Notes under the pieces: model-generated | What the model was told of the DNA's origin: nothing | Database searches by the model: none | What the model saw: only the letters and a program-made list of their open reading frames with translations | Translations under genes and position numbers: made by a program | Shown here: piece by piece, positions 24,389 through 32,086 of the stretch | How the letters are laid out: the number at the start of each line of letters is the position of its first letter | Numbering within the stretch: the stretch's first letter is position 1 | Assembly: GCA_016713985.1 (NCBI GenBank) | Contig: JADJOD010000041.1 | Location: 1 to 57,371 of the forward strand | DNA from: Lewinellaceae bacterium | GTDB lineage: Bacteria; Bacteroidota; Bacteroidia; Chitinophagales; Saprospiraceae | DNA length: 57,371 nucleotides | Direction: 5' to 3'

Positions 24389-25870
24389 ATGGCTACAGCA
24401 AAACAGTCCGCATTTCAATTCGGCGAGTTGGACAAAATAACTGTCTGGTTATACATCGCCCTAGTCTTCATTGGTTTGGGGATGATATTTTCCGTGAATT
24501 ACGACCCCGCCGCCGACACCTTCAGTTTTCTCGACCTGAAGAATAATGTGGGCAAACAGTTGTTCTTCGTTGTTCTGTGTTTCGTCATGTTGTTTGTTAT
24601 TTCGATGACGGACTGGGCATTCTGGCGCACTTACGCCCTGATTATTTATATTATCAGCCTGGTGATTTTGCCCGGAACACTGATTTTTGGCCGGGAAGTC
24701 AACGGCGCATACGCCTGGTATCAATTCGGCGGTTTTTCCTTTCAACCCTCGGAGCTGGCCAAATTCGGCACCTGCCTGGCCATGTCCGGCTACCTGAGTT
24801 CCACCGGTGTGAACCTGAACGATTGGCGAAGCCGGATTATAGCGATCGGGATTTTTCTTCTGCCGGCGGTTATCATTCTCGCACAAAAGGATACCGGGTC
24901 GGCACTGGTTTTTTTTTCCTTCGCACTCGTTTTATACCGCGAAGGATTAGCGCCGGGCTGGTATGTCATCGGGTTTGGCACGGCAACCTGCGCTATTCTG
25001 GGATTGGCCGCTTACCCGCCTTATGTCGTAGCGGGGTTTTTCATGATTTTTAACTTTTACCTCATTTCGCGTTTCCGCGAAAAAAACCGCCCCTGGTGGA
25101 TTGCCTGGGTGATTACGGTTGTACTCACTTTCGCCTGGTCGTCCGTTTCACCCTGGGTGTTTCAAATGGCGAAGGTTGATCCGGCCAAATTGTCTTATCC
25201 GGACCTGGTGCTCCTTGCGCCACACGTTTTGCTTCTGTTATCGGCATTTCTGCCCAATTATTTGCGGAAAAACGCCATGATCCAGCGGGGTTTGTTGACC
25301 AAGTTGTTATTTCTGGTGCTGGCGGGCGGCCTTGTTTTTGCCGCCAATTTTGCCAACAACAAACTGCTGGCGCCTTATCAGCAGCAGCGGATCAAGATCT
25401 GGCTCAACCCCTCTGAAGCGGCTTCCGACGCCCGGGGCTCCGCTTACAACCTCCTGCACTCTAAAATGGCCATCGGCTCCGGCGGGTTCATCGGCAAAGG
25501 CACCCTCAAAGGCAATATGACACGCCTGAACTATGTGCCCGAGCAAACTACCGATTTCATTTTTTGCACCGTGGGTGAAGAGCAGGGATTTGTCGGCGCC
25601 GTGCTCGTAATCGGCTTGTTCACCGCACTGCTGTACCGGATTACGGTTCTGGCCGAACGCCAGCGTTCCAATTTTTCGCGGATTTACGCCTATTGTGTCG
25701 CCGGCATCCTATTTATTCACTTCATCGTAAATATCGGTATGACGATGGGGCTTTTCCCCATCATCGGTATTCCGCTGCCCTTCCTGAGTTACGGCCGCTC
25801 CTCCCTGCTCGGATTTACCCTGATGATCGGCGTATTATTAAAGTTAGACAGTAACCGGAATCTGGCCTAA
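24389..25870 (+). CDS. rodA: Rod shape-determining protein RodA (SEDS family)
   Basis: This 493-residue inner-membrane protein belongs to the SEDS family of peptidoglycan glycosyltransferases (RodA/FtsW). It has about ten hydrophobic segments; conserved pieces include GAYAWYQFGGFSFQPSELAK, ILAQKDTGSALVFFSFAL, FIFCTVGEEQGFVGAVLV and the C-terminal GIPLPFLSYGRSSLLGF. It polymerises lipid II along the lateral wall with a class B PBP. RodA is preferred over FtsW from the early QPSELAK context and the SPOR/DeoC neighbourhood, but FtsW cannot be excluded. It is longer than E. coli RodA because of an extended loop near residues 210-270. The tgt start follows after 11 bp. Confidence 0.88.
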   Translation: MATAKQSAFQFGELDKITVWLYIALVFIGLGMIFSVNYDPAADTFSFLDLKNNVGKQLFFVVLCFVMLFVISMTDWAFWRTYALIIYIISLVILPGTLIFGREVNGAYAWYQFGGFSFQPSELAKFGTCLAMSGYLSSTGVNLNDWRSRIIAIGIFLLPAVIILAQKDTGSALVFFSFALVLYREGLAPGWYVIGFGTATCAILGLAAYPPYVVAGFFMIFNFYLISRFREKNRPWWIAWVITVVLTFAWSSVSPWVFQMAKVDPAKLSYPDLVLLAPHVLLLLSAFLPNYLRKNAMIQRGLLTKLLFLVLAGGLVFAANFANNKLLAPYQQQRIKIWLNPSEAASDARGSAYNLLHSKMAIGSGGFIGKGTLKGNMTRLNYVPEQTTDFIFCTVGEEQGFVGAVLVIGLFTALLYRITVLAERQRSNFSRIYAYCVAGILFIHFIVNIGMTMGLFPIIGIPLPFLSYGRSSLLGFTLMIGVLLKLDSNRNLA

Positions 25871-25881
25871 ACGGGTTTTTC

Positions 25882-27012
25882 ATGACATTCACCCTGCAAC
25901 ACAGCGACCAGCATTCCCGCGCCCGCGCCGGATTGATCGAAACGGCACATGGGACCATCGAAACACCGATTTTTATGCCCGTCGGCACGGCCGGTACGGT
26001 CAAAGCGGTGCACCAACACGAACTGGCCAACGATATCGCAGCGCAGATCTGCCTCGGCAATACTTACCACCTCTACCTGCGCCCCGGCCTCGACGTGCTC
26101 CGGCTCGCCGGCGGCCTGCACCGTTTCAACGGCTGGTCGGGCCCTGTTTTGACCGACAGCGGTGGTTTTCAGGTCTACTCTCTGGCACACCGCCGCAAGA
26201 TAAAAGAGGAGGGTGTCACATTTCAAAGCCACATCGACGGTTCCAAACACCATTTTACCCCGGAAGGTGTGATGGATATACAACGTGTGATCGGCGCCGA
26301 CATCATTATGGCATTCGACGAGTGCACGCCGTACCCGTGTGAATACCGGTATGCCCAAAAGTCGATGGAACTCACCCACCGCTGGCTCGCGCGCTGCGTC
26401 GGGCGGTTTGATGAAACGGAACCTTTGTACGGGTATTCACAAACGCTGTTCCCCATCGTGCAGGGCAGTACTTACCCCGAATTGCGAAAAATATCGGCGG
26501 AGACCATCGCTGCTTTCGGGCGCGACGGCAATGCCATCGGCGGGCTTTCTGTCGGAGAACCCGCCGAAGAAATGTACGCCATGACCGAACTGGTCACCGA
26601 TATTTTGCCCAAAGACAAACCCCGCTACCTGATGGGAGTGGGTACACCTGAAAATATCCTGGAATGTATTGCACGCGGAATTGATATGTTCGACTGTGTG
26701 CTTCCGACGCGTAATGCCCGGCACGGTATGCTTTATACGGCAGACGGTATCATCAATATCCGCAACAGCCGCTGGAAAGAAGATTTTAGCCCCATCGATG
26801 CCGGCAGCCCGGTGCCAGCGAGCCGCACGCACACCCGCGCTTACCTGCGGCACCTGTTTATCAATGAAGAAATCCTCGGTATGCAACTGGCAACGCTGCA
26901 AAACCTCGGATTTTTCCTTTGGCTTGTGGGTGAAGCGCGGCGGCGTATTTTCGACGGCAGCTTTTCGGATTGGAAAAATCAGATGGTCAGGTCCGTCAGT
27001 ACACGTTTGTGA
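25882..27012 (+). CDS. tgt: tRNA-guanine(34) transglycosylase
   Basis: Tgt swaps guanine-34 of GUN-anticodon tRNAs for the queuosine precursor preQ1. The nucleophile region VLTDSGGFQVYSLAHRRKIK and the second catalytic stretch GIDMFDCVLPTRNARHGMLY are intact, as is GGLSVGEP. The usual CxCxxC zinc ligands before the RAYLRHLF segment are not there: the sequence at ~304-315 reads DAGSPVPASRTH. I recall similar Cys-less versions from other Bacteroidota, so this is probably a lineage feature rather than damage. It is 376 residues, normal length, and is closely linked to rodA (11 bp gap), suggesting one transcript. Confidence 0.92.
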   Translation: MTFTLQHSDQHSRARAGLIETAHGTIETPIFMPVGTAGTVKAVHQHELANDIAAQICLGNTYHLYLRPGLDVLRLAGGLHRFNGWSGPVLTDSGGFQVYSLAHRRKIKEEGVTFQSHIDGSKHHFTPEGVMDIQRVIGADIIMAFDECTPYPCEYRYAQKSMELTHRWLARCVGRFDETEPLYGYSQTLFPIVQGSTYPELRKISAETIAAFGRDGNAIGGLSVGEPAEEMYAMTELVTDILPKDKPRYLMGVGTPENILECIARGIDMFDCVLPTRNARHGMLYTADGIINIRNSRWKEDFSPIDAGSPVPASRTHTRAYLRHLFINEEILGMQLATLQNLGFFLWLVGEARRRIFDGSFSDWKNQMVRSVSTRL

Positions 27013-27071
27013 ACGGTTGGCAGACTGCATTTGCCGATAAAATTCGGGCTGACAGGCAGCGTTTCGAAACG

Positions 27072-27203
27072 TTAAACCCTCTTGCTTCCCGAAAACCTTA
27101 ACACATCTGCCAAAATACGCGCCCGTAAGGCGCCGTTCTGGATCAGCATAAAAGCCGGAAGCGTTAAATTTTCAAACCCGGCGAGCGAAATACCTGTATT
27201 TTT
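27072..27203 (-). pseudogene. Possible remnant of a gene 3' end
   Basis: The stretch 27013-27323 has no intact gene. On the minus strand it holds a 43-codon open frame with no ATG at its start that reads like a C-terminus (GISLAGFENLTLPAFMLIQN, then GALRARILADVLRFSGSKRV) and ends with TAA at 27074-27072. The composition looks coding but I cannot name a family. It may be chance. The rest of the gap holds a 12-bp palindrome (CGTTTCGAAACG, 27060-27071) and the porP promoter region. Confidence 0.25.
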
Positions 27204-27225
27204 TTACTGAAAGCCCGGAAAAACC

Positions 27226-27233
27226 TACCTTCG
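27226..27233 (+). promoter_or_regulatory. Putative -7 box for porP/sprF
   Basis: TACCTTCG, the same octamer as upstream of the SSADH gene, lies 98 bp before ATG 27324. It matches TAnnTTTG except for one base. The -33 partner is unclear. Confidence 0.35.
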
Positions 27234-27323
27234 CGCACTTTAACAAAAAAAACTTGGGCGATTTGTCGCGCCCTGCCTAATATTGTACGCTGTTTTCATC
27301 CAAACTCTTTGGTCTGTCTGTCT

Positions 27324-28370
27324 ATGAAAAAAACTACTCTACACATCCTTTCTTTCTGCGTTGTGATGTTGTCGGCAGTGTCTCTGCAAGCCCAGGACAT
27401 CCACTTTTCGCAGTTCTACATGAGTCCGCTCAATCTGAACCCCGCCATGACCGGGGTGATGAACTGTAATCACCGCATTGTGGCCAACTATCGCAACCAG
27501 TGGGCTTCCATTCTGAAAAATAACGCTTATAACACATACTCGGCGTCTTATGATCAGAAACTGCCGGTGGGTCGTTATGACTATTTCGGTCTCGGCGGCA
27601 CGCTCTGGGGCGACAAAGCCGGTGCTTCCGAATTCGCTACCCTGCAAGCTCGCCTCTCGGGTTCGTACGCCAAAAAAATGGGCGGCTACCGCAAAAAAGC
27701 GCACTACCTCGTTTTGGGCGCCGATTTGGGTGTAAGCCAGCGCAGCATCAACAGCCTGAACCTCCAGTGGCCCAGCCAAAACAACGGCAACGGCCAGTTC
27801 GACCCGAACGTGCCCCCTGAAACGCTGGAAAAAACGGACTTTCTGTTCGTAGACCTTTCTGCCGGCGCTTTGTGGTTCAGCGTATTCAGCGAAGACGCGA
27901 ATTTTTACTTCGGCGGCGCATTCAGCCACCTGAACAGGGCAAACCAGTCGTTTGAAAATGCCAATATTCCGCTTTACAGCAAATTCACTTTCCACGCAGG
28001 AGGTGAGTTTATGATCGCGCAAAAAACAGGTTTGGTCCCGGGTATCGTAACCTTCCTGCAAGGTCCTTCCTTCCAGGTAAACGCCGGCACCTCGTTCAAA
28101 TTCCTGCTCGGCAACAGCCGCCGCCTCAACCAGGCCTTCCAACTGGGCGCCTGGGCACGTGTTTCCAACAAACTGGAAAAGGGTAAATTGATGGACGCGT
28201 TGATCATCAGCACCCGCTTCGATTACGAACAATTTACCATCGGATTCAGCTATGACATCAACACGTCGAGCCTGAACACGGCCACCAACGGCAACGGTTC
28301 GTTCGAATTTTCACTCGTATACAAAATTTGCGGTCCGGAACGCCGCGGCGTTTACTGCCCGAACTTCTGA
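27324..28370 (+). CDS. PorP/SprF family type IX secretion membrane protein
   Basis: This 348-residue outer-membrane protein has a signal peptide (MKKTTLHILSFCVVMLSAVS) and the family hallmark DIHFSQFYMSPLNLNPAMTG close behind it. The rest alternates beta strands (FGLGGTLWGDKAGASEF, FLFVDLSAGALWFS) and ends in a barrel-like C-terminus. PorP/SprF proteins work with the Bacteroidota-specific type IX secretion system; SprF paralogues pair with particular secreted adhesins such as SprB. No such adhesin gene is adjacent, so this copy may be the core PorP or an orphan SprF. ATG 27324 is chosen because the signal peptide starts there. A strong terminator follows. Confidence 0.9.
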   Translation: MKKTTLHILSFCVVMLSAVSLQAQDIHFSQFYMSPLNLNPAMTGVMNCNHRIVANYRNQWASILKNNAYNTYSASYDQKLPVGRYDYFGLGGTLWGDKAGASEFATLQARLSGSYAKKMGGYRKKAHYLVLGADLGVSQRSINSLNLQWPSQNNGNGQFDPNVPPETLEKTDFLFVDLSAGALWFSVFSEDANFYFGGAFSHLNRANQSFENANIPLYSKFTFHAGGEFMIAQKTGLVPGIVTFLQGPSFQVNAGTSFKFLLGNSRRLNQAFQLGAWARVSNKLEKGKLMDALIISTRFDYEQFTIGFSYDINTSSLNTATNGNGSFEFSLVYKICGPERRGVYCPNF

Positions 28371-28388
28371 TTTCTACCCGCTTTCATT

Positions 28389-28438
28389 TGAAAAAGATTT
28401 CCGAACGCTTGTATGCGCCGGAAATCTTTTTCATTTTT
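28389..28438 (+). terminator. Strong rho-independent terminator after porP/sprF
   Basis: A perfect 15-bp stem (TGAAAAAGATTTCCG at 28389-28403 with its reverse complement at 28419-28433), a 15-base loop and a TTTTT run. It begins 18 bp after the stop codon. Confidence 0.8.
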
Positions 28439-28528
28439 GCCAACCCGGTTGATATGTGAAAATATCGCCGGTGAATAATCCGGAAGGCACGCGAGTCGTT
28501 TAATGATAAATCTAAACCGAAAAGAAAT

Positions 28529-29002
28529 ATGTTTGGCAGCAACAAGAACACTGACGAAGTTAAACCGACCCCAACCTCCACATCCAACGCCCTGAATGCC
28601 CTGGCAAAAGGCACCGTGGTGGAAGGTTCGATCCGATGCGACAGCGACCTGCGCGTGGATGGCACAATCAAGGGTAAACTCAACTGCCAAGCCAAAGTGA
28701 TCATCGGCCCTACTGGTGTGATAGAAGGCGAAATCCGATGCCAGAATGCCGTCATTGAAGGGCGGTTTAAAGGCAATCTTCACGTTTCCGAATTATTAAA
28801 CGTGCGTGAAACGGCAGAAGTAGACGGCGAGATCAGCACCAACAAACTCCTGGTTCAAAGCGGCGCACGTTTTAATGTCTCCTGCAAAATGGAGATTGGA
28901 ACGGCCAACGGGACGGCCAAAAACTTTGACGTAAAAACACCTGCGGATGCCGCAACCACAACCGGCAAAGTCGCCGGAGGAAAAGAGGAAGTCCGCAATT
29001 AA
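28529..29002 (+). CDS. Bactofilin (polymer-forming cytoskeletal protein)
   Basis: This 157-residue protein has the bactofilin core: TVVEGSIRCDSDLRVDGTIK, then GKLNCQAKVIIGPTGVIEGE and IRCQNAVIEGRFKGNLHVSE, the hydrophobic ladder of a right-handed beta-helix. Bactofilins form non-polar filaments on the inner membrane that scaffold shape and peptidoglycan enzymes. Short disordered tails flank the core (NTDEVKPTPTSTSNAL and AATTTGKVAGGKEEV). The following AtpI-like gene overlaps it by 56 bp in another frame, the linkage seen upstream of many Bacteroidota atp operons. Confidence 0.92.
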   Translation: MFGSNKNTDEVKPTPTSTSNALNALAKGTVVEGSIRCDSDLRVDGTIKGKLNCQAKVIIGPTGVIEGEIRCQNAVIEGRFKGNLHVSELLNVRETAEVDGEISTNKLLVQSGARFNVSCKMEIGTANGTAKNFDVKTPADAATTTGKVAGGKEEVRN

Positions 29003-29186
29003 GTCCGTCGCCAAATACGGCGGCATGGCCTTTCAATTGTTCGGCGCCTGTATGGCCGGTGTGTTCATCGGAAGATGGCTGGATGCACAAATGCATCTGG
29101 AAAACCCCACCTGGGCGGTATTTCTCACGATTTTTTTTATGCTGGGCGCATTGTATGCATTGTACAGACAATTGTTGCGCGATTAA
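28947..29186 (+). CDS. AtpZ/AtpI-like two-helix membrane protein
   Basis: This 79-residue protein has a charged N-terminus and two membrane helices (GGMAFQLFGACMAGVFIGRW and TWAVFLTIFFMLGALYALY) joined by LDAQMHLENP, the pattern of the AtpZ/AtpI-type protein often encoded before F0 genes and linked to ATP synthase assembly or Mg2+/Ca2+ handling. ATG 28947 gives a 56-bp overlap with bactofilin; a later ATG at 29025 would cut the N-terminal helix and is less likely. The atpB gene that usually follows is not here. Confidence 0.75.
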   Translation: MPQPQPAKSPEEKRKSAIKSVAKYGGMAFQLFGACMAGVFIGRWLDAQMHLENPTWAVFLTIFFMLGALYALYRQLLRD

Positions 29187-29236
29187 GAGGCCCGGCCTTT
29201 TGCAACAAGGATCTGTTGAACAGATAAATAAACATC

Positions 29237-29277
29237 GGGATATTGAGATATTCGCATCTCAATATCCCAATTTTTTT
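29237..29277 (+). terminator. Rho-independent terminator just before the next start codon
   Basis: A perfect 13-bp stem (GGGATATTGAGAT at 29237-29249 with ATCTCAATATCCC at 29256-29268), a 6-base loop and a seven-T run at 29271-29277. The T-run ends 3 bp before ATG 29281, so it either ends the bactofilin-atpZ transcript or controls the next gene. Confidence 0.75.
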
Positions 29278-29280
29278 GAT

Positions 29281-29661
29281 ATGAATACGAATACCTTTTT
29301 TAAATGGCTTGCCCTTGTGACACTCTGCACGGGCGTTGTGTTGGCAGGGTTTCATTTTTTCATCCCTCCCGCCCAGGAACACGGCATGTTTGCCATTGCT
29401 TCACTTGTATTATTTGCCCTCGTATGCACCGGCCTGTTTTTTGCCGGCGCCAGCGCTGCAAAAAGCAAAAGCAGGGTGGCATTTATCAACCTGGTATCCG
29501 GTTCCGTTTTTGGGAAAATGGTGCTGGCACTCGGGTTTTTATACTTGTACAAGCAAGTGGCAAAACCGGGAAATGAGTGGTTTGTCGGTATATTTCTTTT
29601 GTGTTATGTGGTATACACCGGGTTTGAAATCTGGTTTATGACCCGTTTGGCAAGGACTTGA
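29281..29661 (+). CDS. Hypothetical four-helix membrane protein (AtpI-like position)
   Basis: This 126-residue protein is almost all membrane: four hydrophobic segments (WLALVTLCTGVVLAGFHFF, FAIASLVLFALVCTGLFFAG, SVFGKMVLALGFLYLY, WFVGIFLLCYVVYTGFEIWF). Bacteroidota often have such an uncharacterised small membrane protein between AtpZ and atpB, matching the ATP synthase protein I type, so a link to ATP synthase is plausible but not shown. ATG 29281 is the only start that gives the first helix intact, and it lies directly after a terminator hairpin, with no room for a Shine-Dalgarno site. Confidence 0.65.
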   Translation: MNTNTFFKWLALVTLCTGVVLAGFHFFIPPAQEHGMFAIASLVLFALVCTGLFFAGASAAKSKSRVAFINLVSGSVFGKMVLALGFLYLYKQVAKPGNEWFVGIFLLCYVVYTGFEIWFMTRLART

Positions 29662-29690
29662 ATGACCACAACATCAAACACTTATTGCGC

Positions 29691-30254
29691 ATGAAACGGC
29701 CAAAAAAAGGCGAATTCGCCCCCTTCCATGAAACCTACCTGAAACTGCTGCCGCCACGCGGAACGGCGCAGAGTCTCCTGAAAAAAACCTTCCGCGAAGC
29801 CCGGCAGTTGCTTTTGGGCCTGCAGGAAGAGCAGGGCAATTACACCTACGAACCCGGGAAATGGACCATCAAACAAATGCTCATGCACCTGATCGACTCG
29901 GAAAGGGTGTTTTCATACCGGATTCTGTCGTTTATACGCGGCGACCGGATCGCGTTGCCCGGGTTCAACCAGGATATCTGGATGGAAGAGGTAAACGTGT
30001 CGGAGCGGACTATAAAAGATATGCTCCTGGAATGGAAGGTGGTGCGTGACAATACCTTGTTTCTGTTGTCGCAATGCACGGAGGAGCAATCAAAATTTAT
30101 TGGTACTGCCAGCGGTTGGAAAGTGACGCCGAGGGCTTTGTTTTACGTCATCATCGGCCATCAGATACACCACATGAATATTTTGCGGGAAAAATACCTG
30201 TATATTTCCTGGAAACCGTCTGCCGTTCCGCAGGAATTTTCAGGCGGTTTCTAG
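29691..30254 (+). CDS. DinB family protein
   Basis: This 187-residue protein has the DinB/YfiT four-helix bundle pattern with metal-binding histidines in MLMHLIDSERVFSYRIL and VIIGHQIHHMNILREKY. DinB-type proteins bind a divalent metal; several act as thiol-dependent transferases (bacillithiol or mycothiol S-transferases) in detoxification, but the substrate here is unknown. ATG 29691 (MKRPKKGEFAPFHE) is preferred to the TTG at 29658 that overlaps the previous stop. Its stop overlaps the stop of the convergent acyl-CoA ligase gene. Confidence 0.85.
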   Translation: MKRPKKGEFAPFHETYLKLLPPRGTAQSLLKKTFREARQLLLGLQEEQGNYTYEPGKWTIKQMLMHLIDSERVFSYRILSFIRGDRIALPGFNQDIWMEEVNVSERTIKDMLLEWKVVRDNTLFLLSQCTEEQSKFIGTASGWKVTPRALFYVIIGHQIHHMNILREKYLYISWKPSAVPQEFSGGF

Positions 30255-32083
30255 GCGGCTTCGCCGTCCGGGTCTCCGGCAGCATCCATTTTTCGGTCAA
30301 ACAGTTGCGCGATTTCGGCCTGGAATTGCCGGCTTAACACGTCCCTGCGCAATTTCAGGGTTGGTGTAAGCAGGCCGTTTTCGGAGGTCCAGGGTTCGTG
30401 CAGCAGATGAAAGGCCCGTACCTTTTCCACCGGGCCAAGGCGTTCTTCATTGAGGTGGGCGATCTCCAGCCGGAACAGTTTTTCCACTTTCGGGTTCAGC
30501 ACCATAAACTGCGGAGACGTCCAGTGTACCTTGTTTTCGATACACCAGTTTTCCAAAAAAGGAAAATTGGGCACGATGAGCGCGGCGACGAACGGCTGGT
30601 TGAGCCCCAGCGCCATAACCTGGCTGATAAGGGGTGAAGCCATCAGTTGTTGTTCCACAAATGCGGGAGCTACAAATTTTCCACTTGTTGTTTTGAATAC
30701 CTCGCTTTTCCGGCCGGTAATCATTAAAAAACGTTTGAAGGCAAATTTCCCCAGGTCTCCGGTTTTGAACCAGCCGTCTGTGGTAAAACGGGCAGCCGTT
30801 TCATCCGGCAAAGTATAGTAACCGGTCATAACATTGGGGCCTTTCACTTCAATTTCCCCTTCACCCTGTTCATCCGGTTCGCCAATCCGCACTTCCACAC
30901 CCGGCGCCGGAATACCCACCGTGCCAAAATGGACGCCTCCGGGTTCAAAACGGTTGAACGCAATGACCGGACTGGTTTCCGTGAGTCCGTACCCTTCCCG
31001 CACGTCGATTCCCGCTGCGGAAAACAAACGCCCCAAACGGGGTTGCAAAGCGGCCGCTCCTACGGCGATGTAGCGAATCCTGCCGCCCATTTTTTTCCTC
31101 CAATGCCTGAAAACCAGCAAATCGGCCAATAAACGTTTGATAAAATAATCGGCCGGAATACCTCGCTCGCCGGAATACGGATACCGCTCGCCGAGGCGTA
31201 TCGCCCAATCCATGATTTTGCGGGAAAGAATGCCCGAGCGGTTTCGTTCTTCGAGCAACCGCTCGTACATGCGTTCGAGAATACGCGGCACGGCGGTAAA
31301 AAAATGAGGTTTCACCTCTGTCAAAATACCCGGTAAGTGTTCCAGCGCATCCACGTACCAAACCGGCGTGCCGGCGGCTAAATATACGTACGTTACCATC
31401 CGCTCGAAAATATGACTCATCGGTAAAAAACTCACTGCCGTAACATCCGGCCCGACGGGAACGATGGCAAGTACCGATTTGATGTTGCTGACAATATTGG
31501 CATGGGTGAGCATCACACCTTTCGGCTGGCCGGTTGTGCCGGATGTGTACAGGAGGGTGGCAAGGTCATCCGGCTGAATGCCCTCTGTGATGTACCGGAT
31601 CTTTTCGCGGTCGCGTTCTTCGGGATCACGGGCGAGGTCGTTCCAGGAAATGACGTTCCCGTCGGGCAGGGAGGTCGGTGCAAGGAAAAAAAACGATTCC
31701 AGTTCTGCTCCGGTCGACCGTAACTTGTTTAACATGGCGTCGTTGCTGACAAAGCAAGCTTTCATGCCGGAGTTTCCGACGATGTGTGTGATTTCATCAG
31801 GCCGGGCGGTCATGTGTATCGGCACTGAAACAACTCCGATCTGCATCATGGCCGTATCCGCAATCACCCATTCCGGGCTGCCGCAATGGGTCAAAATCCC
31901 GATCCGGTCGCCTTTGCGATACCCCCGGTGTAATAATCCGGCGCTGATGCGTTCACGTTCGGCTAATATTTGACCGGTGCTCCAGGTGTGCCACACACCT
32001 GCCGCCCTGCCGGCAAGCGCTATATTTTGCGGATATCGCTTCTGCTGGTAATCAAGTATCCCGAAAATGTTTACAAAATCCAT
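30251..32083 (-). CDS. AMP-dependent long-chain acyl-CoA synthetase
   Basis: This 610-residue enzyme activates fatty acids to acyl-CoA by way of an acyl-adenylate. The AMP-binding motif LLYTSGTTGQPKGVMLTHAN, the second core motif REGYGLTETSPVIAFNR and the hinge GWFKTGDLGKF are intact. The size and the KSEVFKTTSGKFVAPAFVEQ segment put it with the FadD15-like long-chain group common in Bacteroidota. It is cytosolic or peripheral on the membrane. Its start lies 3 bp after the stop of the MFS transporter gene, so the two probably form one transcript. Confidence 0.92.
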   Translation of the reverse strand: MDFVNIFGILDYQQKRYPQNIALAGRAAGVWHTWSTGQILAERERISAGLLHRGYRKGDRIGILTHCGSPEWVIADTAMMQIGVVSVPIHMTARPDEITHIVGNSGMKACFVSNDAMLNKLRSTGAELESFFFLAPTSLPDGNVISWNDLARDPEERDREKIRYITEGIQPDDLATLLYTSGTTGQPKGVMLTHANIVSNIKSVLAIVPVGPDVTAVSFLPMSHIFERMVTYVYLAAGTPVWYVDALEHLPGILTEVKPHFFTAVPRILERMYERLLEERNRSGILSRKIMDWAIRLGERYPYSGERGIPADYFIKRLLADLLVFRHWRKKMGGRIRYIAVGAAALQPRLGRLFSAAGIDVREGYGLTETSPVIAFNRFEPGGVHFGTVGIPAPGVEVRIGEPDEQGEGEIEVKGPNVMTGYYTLPDETAARFTTDGWFKTGDLGKFAFKRFLMITGRKSEVFKTTSGKFVAPAFVEQQLMASPLISQVMALGLNQPFVAALIVPNFPFLENWCIENKVHWTSPQFMVLNPKVEKLFRLEIAHLNEERLGPVEKVRAFHLLHEPWTSENGLLTPTLKLRRDVLSRQFQAEIAQLFDRKMDAAGDPDGEAA

Positions 32084-32086
32084 GAT

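Noticed and set aside
27339..28232. 297-residue minus-strand frame
   Set aside because: It is the antisense shadow of the PorP/SprF gene.
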